From JAXDMK01 sp963765955 (lineage in GTDB: Bacteria > Actinomycetota > Acidimicrobiia > Acidimicrobiales > AC-14), in contig CAVXYA010000011.1 of assembly GCA_963765955.1 (NCBI GenBank), positions 1-64,000 on the forward strand: DNA of 64,000 nt. Direction: 5' to 3'. This document shows positions 16,904-25,376 of the stretch, one piece after another. Positions within the stretch are counted from its first letter, which is position 1, and every line of letters begins with the position of its first letter. Below the pieces are notes generated by a model. That model made no database searches, was not told the origin of the DNA, and saw only the letters and a list, made by a program, of their open reading frames with translations. Position numbers and translations under genes: made by a program.

Positions 16904-17868
16904 GGCATCACGTCGGTGTGCGGACACGGCTGAGGGAGCGATTCCGGCAGTTGTACAAGAGTGACGATCAGTCGTTTCCGTACAATGCTAGATACTTTCT
17001 CGAGTGGGCTGAGTCCACACCGGCGCTTTCCGGACTGCTTGCATCGATCCGCCGGTCTGAGCCCGGCCTCGACCCTGAAGTATGGCTATCCACCGAAGTG
17101 ACCTATCACGAGGTCCACTGGCCGCCGACAGAACTTGGCCGCAGTAAGGTTGTGCTGTGGATGCTTGAAAGTGCCGCCAGAAACGCCGAGACCGGCTGGA
17201 TGGTCCCCGATGGCTTCTCTCACGAGAGGAACTTCGACTCGCAAGTACGCGACTTCAACGACATCGCAGTCGAGCCCCTCATCGACCACCTCGATGAGCG
17301 TTTGTCAGCTGAAACGGATCTCCTGTATCTGTTCGAGCGGTACCGACGGCGAGTTCTCTGGTTCGAGCAAGAGCGCTTGTGGACCGAATACTCCACTGAC
17401 TCCTCCCGCGGCGAAGCCGTGTACGACGGCGATCTGCGGCAGTTCTTGTTCGAGCAGGGCGTTGACTTCCCCTTCTCCCAGGTTGCCAGCCCATCTGGGA
17501 GAGCGGACATCACCTTGCTGGACCCAACCGACCAGCCGCTGCCTCTCGAGGTAAAGTTGTTCGATGGTGGCCGATACGGCATAAGCTACATTGCTAAAGG
17601 ACTAGGTCAGGCGTTTAGATATGCGGAGGACTACGATCAGCCCGACGGGTACCTGGTTGTGTTTAATTTGACGGTCGATGCGATCGAACTACCGACTGAT
17701 GACCCAGCCGCCGGATGGCCGCCCCGGATCCAGATTGAAGATCGCGGAGTGTTCATCATTGTGGTGCAGGCATCGCCGTGTGCCAGCGCCAGTTCAGCCG
17801 GCAAGCAGCGAGTTCACAGCGTGCAGCGCTCAGATCTCATTGGCTTGAGCCCGGGAGGGCCTCCGTAG
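16900..17868 (+). CDS. PD-(D/E)XK nuclease-like protein, second gene of the SOS-box operon
   Basis: A 322-residue soluble protein. The N-terminal 170 residues are mostly helical with no family I recognise (RLRERFRQLYKSDDQSFPYN, VWLSTEVTYHEVHWPP). The C-terminal half has a restriction-endonuclease-like core: GDLRQFLFEQGVDFPFSQV, then SGRADITLLD supplying the metal-binding Asp, then LPLEVKLFDG supplying the E-x-K pair, then a helix IAKGLGQAFRYAEDYDQPDG and strand YLVVFNL. That is the order of the PD-(D/E)XK fold. It is coupled to the zinc-ribbon gene by a 4-base overlap, so both are under the LexA-type box. It lies between a dead integrase and transposase debris, as accessory defence or damage-response genes often do. 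Confidence 0.68.
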   Translation: MRHHVGVRTRLRERFRQLYKSDDQSFPYNARYFLEWAESTPALSGLLASIRRSEPGLDPEVWLSTEVTYHEVHWPPTELGRSKVVLWMLESAARNAETGWMVPDGFSHERNFDSQVRDFNDIAVEPLIDHLDERLSAETDLLYLFERYRRRVLWFEQERLWTEYSTDSSRGEAVYDGDLRQFLFEQGVDFPFSQVASPSGRADITLLDPTDQPLPLEVKLFDGGRYGISYIAKGLGQAFRYAEDYDQPDGYLVVFNLTVDAIELPTDDPAAGWPPRIQIEDRGVFIIVVQASPCASASSAGKQRVHSVQRSDLIGLSPGGPP

Positions 17869-17911
17869 GAAATGCGATTTCCACCAACGCTGCTGCCAGG
17901 CAATGCGATAA

Positions 17912-18250
17912 ATGAGCGTACACCTGAAGATCAATGCTCACTTCGTACCGCATCAGGACGCCCAAGCCCAGCGCTACGAGGTCTTGCGCGGTTCGTGAGC
18001 AGCTCGGCCGCCTTCAAGCAGTCGACCTTTCGGAACATCGGAGCCGCTCCCCGGTGATGATCTGCGTCCGCGACCACTGGCTCCTTTGTCGGCCTCCTGT
18101 GCCGCCCAAACGCCGGGAGGGGGTGATGCCGGACGGAAGGGGTTCGGCGAGAGAGCACCCAATCGGCATTTCCGGGTGCCCGGCCCGCGCCCGCTGGCTC
18201 CCGAGCGCCAGCGCGTTATCGAGCGCCGGGCTTGTGCCGTACCCGGGCGG
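17912..18250 (+). pseudogene. Decayed 5' part of a transposase-like gene
   Basis: A frame starting MSVHLKINAHFVPHQDAQAQ and RYEVLRGS stops after 28 codons. After a frame change it continues as GFVSSSAAFKQSTFRNIG and later DHWLLCRPPVPPKRREG. The order (FVP-QD-Q-RYE-LR, then a helix-turn-helix-like stretch ending in FRN, then PP-PKRRE) resembles the N-terminus of a family of actinobacterial IS transposases as I remember it. No catalytic domain is present. The match is from memory and should be treated as tentative. Confidence 0.4.
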
Positions 18251-18433
18251 CTAGGGACGGTCCGCCTCGCCGGCGGGTCCGTAGTTGGCCGCATCCATTG
18301 GCCCGTCGTTCTCGCGCTGCCAGCCCAGCACAACCGGACCATCGGGAAGCGCACATGCACTACCTCTGTCACGCGGTTGCAGTCCACTGGGCTTGTCGAG
18401 ACCCACTAGACGGAGGTACGAAACTCTGTCACG

Positions 18434-18925
18434 ATGATCGCCATGGCGGAGCGGCGGCTGGTCCATTGGGTGGAAGACATTCCCTGGTGGGTGGACTGGC
18501 TTGTGGCGATGGTCGGCGGCATCGTGGTGTTGAACCTCAACGTGACCTCCGCGGGCGACCCGCTGAGCGGTATACGCGGCGGCGGGGCGGCGAGGGTCCC
18601 CGGCATTAGCGAGGCCGCCCGGACCTCGTTCTACGTGGCCATCACCACGGCGGGTGCGGTCCTCGCCGCAGGTGCGTTGGTGGTCGCGGCTCTCCGGCCC
18701 GGCATCGTCGCACAAGCGCTCCTGGCTCTTCGGGCGTTCGGATTTCTTGCAGCGGCCGGTATCGCAGGTCTCCTATTTGATTACCAGGATGGTCCCGTAC
18801 GCACGGTGCAGCTGGTCGTCTACGTCGCTCTTATCCTGGCCAGCATTCGCTTTACTCGTCTGTCGATGCTGCCCATGATAGGGCGCGACAACGAAAGTTT
18901 ATTGGCCGATCCGCACGGCCTTTAG
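18434..18925 (+). CDS. Membrane protein of unknown function
   Basis: A 163-residue protein with about four hydrophobic segments: WWVDWLVAMVGGIVVLNL, FYVAITTAGAVLAAGALVVA, ALRAFGFLAAAGIAGLLF and TVQLVVYVALILASIRF. No family is recognised. A second ATG three codons later (MAERRLVHWVED) is equally possible as the start. It stands alone in the accessory stretch, with transposase debris upstream and a long gene-free region downstream. Confidence 0.55.
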   Translation: MIAMAERRLVHWVEDIPWWVDWLVAMVGGIVVLNLNVTSAGDPLSGIRGGGAARVPGISEAARTSFYVAITTAGAVLAAGALVVAALRPGIVAQALLALRAFGFLAAAGIAGLLFDYQDGPVRTVQLVVYVALILASIRFTRLSMLPMIGRDNESLLADPHGL

Positions 18926-19486
18926 TGGCACGAGACCAGCCGGTCCAAGGACGAGCCATGGGTCCGTACGCGAGTCCTGGCAGTGAAGACAGTCGGCCTG
19001 CGGAGCCCTCGATGCAGGATGTAGCGCGGGAAGCAGTGTCAGGATCCGCCCGGTAACGCGCACTCATCACGCTGTTGGCACGACGCACGGGCTCGCTTTC
19101 GTCTGTCCCGTAGCCCGCCCGATATCCGGCGGGACCGGGCGTTACGGCGCCCGGTAACGCTCACGTCGACGCCGGGCCGCGCCGAACCCGGCCCATCCGG
19201 AACGTGCCGCTTCCGGACGCTTCGTCGGCAGAGGCCATCAGTGCAGGGACGCCCCCAACGCCTACACCTGTGTAATACCAGCCGGCGGCCCCGCGCCGAC
19301 GAGAAGGGTGCGACAGCTTCCGGCAGCGCCAACAGTTGCAGTCAAGGCTCAGCAGCGAGAAAGATCGACATGCTGGAGAACGGTCTGGTGCACGCAGATC
19401 TCCCGGGTGCCCCCGACAAGCACGAACATATGCTCGTCAGCCCGCTACATCGATGAGCTCTGCCGACTGAGTGGAGCTGGATGGTG
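18926..19486. other. 560-base gene-free region with an inverted repeat
   Basis: No supported gene on either strand. At 19139-19160 GCGTTAC, 8-base spacer, GTAACGC forms a perfect inverted repeat. The motif CCCGGTAACGC occurs here and again, as CCCGGTAACGCGCAC, near 19045. These could be operator or recombination sites or a hairpin; nothing decides which. The region separates the membrane protein from the convergent DUF4157 gene. Confidence 0.4.
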
Positions 19487-20227
19487 TCAGCAGCAATCGT
19501 CGCGGTCCCGATGGACCGCTCCCTGTTGGACGGTGTGGGTGAGCTCGTGCGCTAGCAGCTCCTGGCCCGCTCGGGCGTGAGGCTGGTACTGATTCCGGGC
19601 GAAGAAGATGTTTCCTCCAACGGTGAACGCCCGCGACTGGAGGGAGCGGTTGAGCTCGTCGGCCGCCGGGCCGGTGTGCACCCGCACACCGCCGAAGTCT
19701 GCGCCGAACGAGCTTTCCATCGATCGCCGCAAGGGCGCGGGTAGCGGCGAGCCGCCGCCCCGGTGCCGCTCGATGCCCGCTTCGGTGTCGGCGCCGAGGG
19801 CACCGCCTTCCGGGCCTACGACCCCCTCCAAAGCCGACCGGCGGACCTGTGACACCTCCTCGTCCTCGGCCGGGGTGACCGCCGGCTCGAGGTTGCGCAT
19901 GACCTCGGCCGCCACCGCGTCGGCCTCCCGCTCGTAGCTGTCGCCCGCCGGGCCCACCTTCAGCTTGGTCTGCAGGACGCCGCCGGCAACCAGGTGGTAC
20001 ACGGCCTGGTTGCCGATCGACCGCTGCAGCTGGAGCACGCCCTGCACACTGTCGAGTGGCGCTCTGGCGGATGAGCCGGAGCTCGGCCTACGACCCGGCG
20101 TCCGGCGTCGTTCAAGGTCGGTCTTCGCCTTGTCCGCGGACGCTCGCGCACGGCCCTCAGGATACGCGCCGAAGCGGCCGCCGCGCTCCTCCGAGACAAC
20201 GAACGGGCTACACGCCCCGAACCCCAT
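19487..20227 (-). CDS. DUF4157 (HExxH-like) protein, orphan eCIS-associated type
   Basis: A 246-residue protein whose last 90 residues are a DUF4157 domain: LPAPLRRSMESSFGADFGGV, RVHTGPAADELNRSLQSRAF, TVGGNIFFARNQYQP and the zinc-protease-like ELLAHELTHTVQQ. In the literature this domain is a common part of proteins loaded into extracellular contractile injection systems. No sheath, tube or baseplate genes lie in this window. The N-terminal half is low-complexity and basic, with SVQGVLQLQRSIGNQAVYHL, a segment often seen before this domain. The protein ends soon after the domain (RDRDDCC), so any toxin part is absent or encoded elsewhere. Start uncertain. Confidence 0.8.
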   Translation of the reverse strand: MGFGACSPFVVSEERGGRFGAYPEGRARASADKAKTDLERRRTPGRRPSSGSSARAPLDSVQGVLQLQRSIGNQAVYHLVAGGVLQTKLKVGPAGDSYEREADAVAAEVMRNLEPAVTPAEDEEVSQVRRSALEGVVGPEGGALGADTEAGIERHRGGGSPLPAPLRRSMESSFGADFGGVRVHTGPAADELNRSLQSRAFTVGGNIFFARNQYQPHARAGQELLAHELTHTVQQGAVHRDRDDCC

Positions 20228-20341
20228 CCGACGGATCGATCATGGACTCGCGGTGGAGCGAGCCCTACCATCTCATCGGCCCTGGCCCGGGCGAGTGAGC
20301 CTGGTGACCTTCGGCCATATCCCTACGTGACTGGGGGGGAC

Positions 20342-21937
20342 ATGGCAAAGACGGAGACTCCACGTCCGGGCTCAGCCGAGGAGCGAGCGAGGCGCGACTA
20401 CAAGATCTGGAACGTGATCGGTGCGTCCTCGGCCGGCACGGTGATCGAGTGGTACGACTTCTACATCTTCGGGACGCTGGCGGCCACGCTGGCACCGAGG
20501 TTCTACCCTCCCGGCAACGAGACGGTGCAGCTCCTGCTGTACCTGTCCACCTTTGCCGTCGGCTTCGTCGTGCGCCCCTTCGGCGCCATCTTCTTCGGCC
20601 GCATCGGCGACCTGGTCGGGCGCAAGTACGCCTTCATGGTGACCCTGATCATCATGGGCGTGACCACCGCCGGGGTCGGCCTCCTACCGGGTTACGGGAC
20701 GATCGGCTATGCCGCACCGGCCTTGCTGATCCTGTTCAGAATCCTCCAGGGCCTCGCCCTGGGCGGGGAGTACGGCGGGGCCGCCATCTACGTGGCCGAG
20801 CACGTCCCCGACAACAAGCGTGGCTTCTATACGAGCTTCATCCAGATCACGGCCACCGCCGGTCTCTTCCTGGCCATCCTGGTGGTCGTCATCACCCAGC
20901 GGTCGATGAGTCCCGAAAGCTTCACGGACTGGGGCTACCGGATTCCCTTCCTCCTGTCCCTGATCCTCCTGGGGCTCTCGCTCTATGTCCGGCTGAAGAT
21001 GAAGGAATCCCCCATCTTCGCCACCCTCAAGGCGGAGGGAAAGACGTCGAAGGCCCCGCTGACCGATGCCCTCAAAGGCTGGGAGAACTGGAAGCGGATC
21101 CTGCTGACGCTGTTCGGGGCCACCGCCGGCCAGGCGGTGGTCTGGTACACGGGGCAGTTCTACGCCCTCTTCTACCTGACCACGATCCTCAAGGTGGAGA
21201 CCGAGGCGGCCCGGATCACGGTGGCCGTGGCGCTGTTGCTGGGCATGCCGTTCTTCACCATCTTCGGCGCCATGTCCGACCGCATCGGCCGGAAGCGGAT
21301 CATCATGACCGGCTGCCTGCTGGCGGCACTCTCCTACATCCCGATCTACCACGGGATGCAGGCCGCGGCCAGGACCGACGTCGTGGGACTGTCGGCCACC
21401 CACGACCCGATCACCGACGAGCCCAAGCTCTCGGCCATCAACTCTGCAGGCCAGATCGTGACGGCCAAGACCGACACCGCCTACAGGACGAACATCGAGA
21501 ACACCGACGAGATCCGCCCCGGTGTCAGCAAGTTCTTCGACGCCCAGAGAGTCCACACCAACTTCCCCTTGTTGGTGTTCCTCATCTTCCTGCAGATGCT
21601 GCTCGTCTGCATGGTCTACGGGCCGATCGCCGCGTTCTTGGTGGAGGCATTCCCGGCCAAGGTCAGATATACGTCCTTCTCCTTGCCGTACCACCTCGGC
21701 AACGGCGTCTTCGGAGGACTGCTCCCCCTGATCGGGCTCTATGTGAACTCGGCCACCAAGAGCATGTATTGGGGACTCGCCTATCCCATCATCGTCGCCT
21801 CCATCACCTTCGTCGTGGGGATGATCGCGCTGAAGGAGACCCGAAACGTCCGCATCTGGGACGAGCTGGAGGCGGTGCGGGCCGAGCAGCCTCCACCGGC
21901 GGGCCCCGGGTCCACCCCGGCCGGCGCCGCCACCTGA
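20342..21937 (+). CDS. MFS transporter of the metabolite:H+ symporter family
   Basis: A 531-residue major-facilitator protein with about 12 transmembrane helices. The family marks are GTVIEWYDFYIFG at helix 1, the loop 2-3 motif GRIGDLVGRKYAFMVTLIIMG, LQGLALGGEYGGAAIYVAEH on helix 4, and the second-half loop AMSDRIGRKRIIM. These fit the MHS (proline/betaine, shikimate, dicarboxylate) group. An unusually long loop of about 90 residues (SATHDPITDEPKLSA to KFFDAQRVHTN) sits between helices 9 and 10. I chose ATG 20342 with a run of seven G just upstream over an in-frame GTG five codons earlier. The substrate cannot be named. Confidence 0.88.
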   Translation: MAKTETPRPGSAEERARRDYKIWNVIGASSAGTVIEWYDFYIFGTLAATLAPRFYPPGNETVQLLLYLSTFAVGFVVRPFGAIFFGRIGDLVGRKYAFMVTLIIMGVTTAGVGLLPGYGTIGYAAPALLILFRILQGLALGGEYGGAAIYVAEHVPDNKRGFYTSFIQITATAGLFLAILVVVITQRSMSPESFTDWGYRIPFLLSLILLGLSLYVRLKMKESPIFATLKAEGKTSKAPLTDALKGWENWKRILLTLFGATAGQAVVWYTGQFYALFYLTTILKVETEAARITVAVALLLGMPFFTIFGAMSDRIGRKRIIMTGCLLAALSYIPIYHGMQAAARTDVVGLSATHDPITDEPKLSAINSAGQIVTAKTDTAYRTNIENTDEIRPGVSKFFDAQRVHTNFPLLVFLIFLQMLLVCMVYGPIAAFLVEAFPAKVRYTSFSLPYHLGNGVFGGLLPLIGLYVNSATKSMYWGLAYPIIVASITFVVGMIALKETRNVRIWDELEAVRAEQPPPAGPGSTPAGAAT

Positions 21938-21938
21938 T

Positions 21939-22271
21939 TCAGTAGCAGCCGCCGTCGCGGATCACCCGCGGTGCCCAGACGTCGAGGCCGGCGAGGGCCA
22001 GACGATCCTCGATGATCGCCCGCAACTCGGGTGCCAGCGGGAGCGCGTCGTGGTCGGGGACGGCGACTTCGAGCATCAACGCCGCCTGCAGCAGGAACTG
22101 GTCGTACTGCGACCGCTCCCATCGCCACGCCGGCGCTTTTCCGGGCCAGTCGGGCCCCCGCTGGTAGGCGTCGAGCCGGCGCCGGCGCATCCTGAGCTCC
22201 TCGGCGACACGACCGATGCGGATCGCGGAGCGGGCAACGTCCTCCATGCCCTCAGAATATTCCGGCGCCAT
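21939..22271 (-). CDS. Hypothetical protein, 110 residues
   Basis: A helical, charged protein (VARSAIRIGRVAEELRMRRRRLDAY, then a tryptophan patch APAWRWERSQYDQFLLQAAL, ending LDVWAPRVIRDGGCY). No family is recognised. It ends 1 base after the convergent MFS gene and starts 12 bases after the next minus-strand gene, so it may share its transcript. An internal ATG at codon 9 is an alternative start. Confidence 0.5.
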   Translation of the reverse strand: MAPEYSEGMEDVARSAIRIGRVAEELRMRRRRLDAYQRGPDWPGKAPAWRWERSQYDQFLLQAALMLEVAVPDHDALPLAPELRAIIEDRLALAGLDVWAPRVIRDGGCY

Positions 22272-22283
22272 CGCCGCGCTGCC

Positions 22284-22694
22284 TCAGGGTTGCGTACGGA
22301 CCGGCTTCAGCTTGACGACCTCCCCCGACCAGGGGCAGAAGTACCCGACGGTGTCGATCCAGTAGGCGGGATCCCGGTCGACCATCTTCGCCGTGCCGTC
22401 ACAGAGCTCGATGGTGAAGTCGGCGAACTGGAGGTCGACGACGTGCCACTTGTGACCCTTGTTCACCCCGCCGTCGCCCCAGGCCAGCTCCCCGATGGGC
22501 ACGCCGGCATCGCCGCCCCCGGCGAGCTCGAGCTTCGCCTTCTCGATCGTCTCGGGGTCGGTGATCACCGCCCGGTAATTCCCCTGCACCGTCTTGACGG
22601 TGACCACGTACGACTGTGTCTCCGCAGCCTGACCGGGCCCCGCGGCTTGTAGCACCAGCACGAGGATCGCCGGGAGAATGAGAAGGCGTCGCAT
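22284..22694 (-). CDS. Secreted BP74-like protein
   Basis: A 136-residue protein with a clear Sec signal peptide (MRRLLILPAILVLVLQAAG, cleavage around GQAAE). The mature part resembles the small BP74/calmodulin-binding-like proteins annotated in bacteria: AVITDPETIEKAKLELAGG, then KWHVVDLQFADFTIELCDG, and a C-terminal VGYFCPWSGEVVKL. Two cysteines (ELCDG, YFCPW) could form a disulfide in the extracytoplasmic space. Function unknown; the family assignment is from memory of the motif pattern. Confidence 0.65.
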   Translation of the reverse strand: MRRLLILPAILVLVLQAAGPGQAAETQSYVVTVKTVQGNYRAVITDPETIEKAKLELAGGGDAGVPIGELAWGDGGVNKGHKWHVVDLQFADFTIELCDGTAKMVDRDPAYWIDTVGYFCPWSGEVVKLKPVRTQP

Positions 22695-22791
22695 CGCCGC
22701 TCCTTTGCACCGCTCGGAAGATCACTAGTCTGCCGCCTCCTGTTGCCAAACGCGAGAAGATCCCACCCGACGGACGCGAGGGAGGTTCGAG

Positions 22792-23757
22792 ATGTCGGAC
22801 AAGCAGATGAACATCGACCGGGGAGAACGGCCCGAGGGCCGCAGCGTCCGTCCCATCCTGCTGGCCATCGCGGGCGACAGCGGCACCGGGAAGACGACGC
22901 TCACGGCCGGACTGGCCGAGGCGCTCGGCCCCGAGCGCATCACCTCGGTCGGAGCCGACGACTACCACCGGTACGACCGCGAGGAGCGCAAGGGGCTCCC
23001 GTTCACCCCCCTCCACCCCAAGTGCAACTACATCGACATCATGGAGCAGCACCTCCAGCACCTCTCCCAGGGCCACCCCATCCTCAAGCCGATCTACAAC
23101 CACGACACCGGGAAGCTCGACCGTCCCGAGTACGTGGAGCCCCGTGACTTCGTCATCGTCGAGGGGCTGCTCCCCCTCCACACCAAAATGGCGCGGGCCT
23201 GCTTCGACATCACCGTCTACCTCGACCCGCCGGAGGACATCCGGATCGCCTGGAAGCTCGGCCGCGACACGAAGAAGCGGGGCTACACCGAGGACCAGGT
23301 GAGGGCCGAGCTCGAGAAGCGGGAGCCGGAGTCGGCCCAGTTCATCCGCCCGCAGCGGGCCCACGCCGACATCGTGGTGCGGTTCTCGCCCATCGAGGAG
23401 CGCAACGAGTCACCGGAAGACCCCCTCAGCGCCTACCTCCTCCTCCGGCCGACGATCAGCCATCCCGATCTGTCGACGATCCTCGGCGACGACACCCGTG
23501 AGGCGATGCACCTCAAGCTCCGGCGGGACGAGGACGGCAAGCCGGTGGACTCCGTCCACATCCACTCCTACGCCGGCCGGGAGGAGACCAAGAAGGTGGA
23601 GCAGGCCATCTGGGACGAGCTCGGCGTGGGCGAACCCGTCCCCGAGTCGCTGGGCCGGATCGACTCCGACCACCGCGACGAGCCCCTCGCCCTCACCCAG
23701 CTCATCCTGCTCTACCACCTCATCCGGGCCCGGGCCTCCGCCGCCGGCGAGCCCTGA
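22792..23757 (+). CDS. Phosphoribulokinase/uridine kinase-family protein, PRK-like
   Basis: A 321-residue P-loop kinase. Walker A is AIAGDSGTGKTTLTAGLAEA (residues 24-43), followed by the substrate lid ADDYHRYDREERK and TPLHPKCNYIDIMEQHL, then KPIYNHDTGKLDRPEYV and the Walker B-like VIVEGLLPLH. The segment YLDPPEDIRIAWKLGRDTKK with a later HADIVVRFSP follows the order of class II (cyanobacterial/plant type) phosphoribulokinase. Phosphoribulokinase makes ribulose-1,5-bisphosphate from Ru5P. No RuBisCO or other Calvin-cycle gene is in this window, so carbon fixation cannot be claimed. Some actinobacteria carry orphan PRK-like kinases. Confidence 0.8.
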   Translation: MSDKQMNIDRGERPEGRSVRPILLAIAGDSGTGKTTLTAGLAEALGPERITSVGADDYHRYDREERKGLPFTPLHPKCNYIDIMEQHLQHLSQGHPILKPIYNHDTGKLDRPEYVEPRDFVIVEGLLPLHTKMARACFDITVYLDPPEDIRIAWKLGRDTKKRGYTEDQVRAELEKREPESAQFIRPQRAHADIVVRFSPIEERNESPEDPLSAYLLLRPTISHPDLSTILGDDTREAMHLKLRRDEDGKPVDSVHIHSYAGREETKKVEQAIWDELGVGEPVPESLGRIDSDHRDEPLALTQLILLYHLIRARASAAGEP

Positions 23758-23863
23758 TCTCGTCGCCGACGGCCAGGCCGGGCCCGAGGACGCGGTGGCG
23801 GCGACTCGGCGCCAAGCCAGTGACCGTTCTCGTTCAGGCGCGGCTGACCGGTTGCAGTGCCTC

Positions 23864-24733
23864 TCACGGTGGCGGCCAGGTCGTGCGCCGGCTCCGGCTC
23901 AGGTCTCGCCGGCCGAATGCGGCGATCACGACAATCGCCGCCGCCCACGTGAGGGTCACCTCGACCCACGACACCGGCCCCGCCTTCAGGGCGACCAGGG
24001 AGACGACGAGTGAGGCGTGGAACACCATGGCCAGGAGCATGCTGCCTCGGGTCGAGTTGACGACCCAGGTGATCAGGACCGTGACGGCGACGATCTGGAG
24101 CAGCTGCAGGACGACGGACTCACCACTGGCCACGAACAGGGGCAGGTGCCACCCCCCCCAGAGCACCCCCAGCAGCAGGCTCGAGGTCAGCGCTTCGAAG
24201 CGGTCCTGGATCCTGGGCAAGGCGAAGCCTCGCCAGGCGAGCTCCTCGAGCAGCGGGCTGGAGAACAGGAGTCCCACGGTCATGAGCGGGAGCATCAGCG
24301 CCATTCCGACGGGACCAATATCAGCCAGGAGCTCCCCGAGCGGGGAGCCGCGGGCAACGGAGAAGGTCGGGTCGCCCACCGAGCGGATGGCCAGGGCGAG
24401 CAGAGAGATCCCGGGTGCGATGAGCGCGGCCGAGAGGTACCAACGGAAACCCACGCGCCAGATCCGGTAGCGGGACGTGATCCACCGGACCCCGTCATCG
24501 CCTTGCGCCCGGCGGACCATCCGCAAGGCCAGGAGGCTGGGAATAGCCACCGCGATCGTCTGGGTGAGGAACACCCTGGGCGACACCAACGACCCTCGTC
24601 CCGAGACGAGCCCCGGAATCCACACCACCCACGCGAGGAGGTAGCTCAGCGCGACGAAACGTATGAGGGACGGGCCGCCGGGTGATTCGTCGTCGGCCGC
24701 GATCCGGGGTCGTTGGCCGAGTTGGGTTCTCAT
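23864..24733 (-). CDS. CPBP-family intramembrane metalloprotease
   Basis: A 289-residue membrane protein with 7-8 hydrophobic segments and the CPBP (Abi, CaaX protease-like) motifs: LLEELAWRGFALP (E-E-x-x-x-R), LGVLWGGWHLPLF (the F/L-x-x-x-H motif) and MVFHASL near the C-terminus. In bacteria such proteins process peptides or act in immunity to bacteriocins. The ATG at 24733 (MRTQLGQRPRIA) is preferred to an upstream start. Its start is 7 bases after the end of the response-regulator gene on the same strand, so it is probably the last gene of the two-component operon. Confidence 0.85.
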   Translation of the reverse strand: MRTQLGQRPRIAADDESPGGPSLIRFVALSYLLAWVVWIPGLVSGRGSLVSPRVFLTQTIAVAIPSLLALRMVRRAQGDDGVRWITSRYRIWRVGFRWYLSAALIAPGISLLALAIRSVGDPTFSVARGSPLGELLADIGPVGMALMLPLMTVGLLFSSPLLEELAWRGFALPRIQDRFEALTSSLLLGVLWGGWHLPLFVASGESVVLQLLQIVAVTVLITWVVNSTRGSMLLAMVFHASLVVSLVALKAGPVSWVEVTLTWAAAIVVIAAFGRRDLSRSRRTTWPPP

Positions 24734-24740
24734 CGTGCGC

Positions 24741-25376
24741 CTACAGACGGATGAAGCCGCGCTCGAGGGCCGTGGTGACGGCCGCGGTGCGGTCATTGAC
24801 GCCGAGCTTGGTGAAGGCGTGGATCAGGTGCGACTTCACCGTGGCCTCGCTCACGTGCAAGGCCCGGCCCACGTCGCGGTTGGTCGCGCCCCGGGCCACC
24901 AGCTCCAGCACCTCGAGCTCCCTCCCGGTGAGGGCGTCGCCCGCCGGGAGTCGGGTCGCCTTGACGAGCTGGGCGGCGATGGCGGCCGCCAACACCGTCT
25001 CGCCGGCCGCAGTCGCATGAACCGCCCGCCGCAGCTCGGACGCGGGGGCGTCTTTGAGCAGGTAGCCGCTGGCGCCGGCTTCCACCGCCCGCAGCACATC
25101 GGTCTCGCTGTCATAGGTCGTCAACACGAGGACCCGGACGCCGGGATGGCCGGCCACGATCCGGGCGGTGGCGTCCGCACCGTCGCCGTCCGGCATCCGC
25201 AGGTCCATCAGCACCACGTCCGGCAGAAGCCGGGCCACCACGCGAACCGCCTCGTCGCCGCCACCGGCCTCGCCCACCACGGCGAGCCCCACGTCGCCCT
25301 GCAGCATGCCCCGCAAGCCGTCCCGAACCACCGGGTGATCGTCGACGATCACCACCCGCACCGGTGCCGCGCTCAC
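24741..25376 (-). CDS. NarL/FixJ-family response regulator
   Basis: A 211-residue regulator. The receiver domain (residues 5-120) has the acidic pair in VVIVDDHPVVRDGL, the phosphoacceptor Asp in DVVLMDLRMPDGDG and the switch region LVLTTYDSE with GYLLKDAPASEL. The C-terminal LuxR-type helix-turn-helix is LTGRELEVLELVARGATNRD, VGRALHVSEATVKSHLIHAF. Its GTG start overlaps the kinase stop in GTGA. It is likely to be phosphorylated by the adjacent kinase and to control its own operon with the CPBP gene; targets unknown. Confidence 0.92.
   Translation of the reverse strand: MSAAPVRVVIVDDHPVVRDGLRGMLQGDVGLAVVGEAGGGDEAVRVVARLLPDVVLMDLRMPDGDGADATARIVAGHPGVRVLVLTTYDSETDVLRAVEAGASGYLLKDAPASELRRAVHATAAGETVLAAAIAAQLVKATRLPAGDALTGRELEVLELVARGATNRDVGRALHVSEATVKSHLIHAFTKLGVNDRTAAVTTALERGFIRL

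Noticed and set aside
22399..23364. Minus-strand frame across the PRK-like gene
   Set aside because: It is a shadow with no recognisable motif, whereas the plus strand has Walker A and the PRK motif series.
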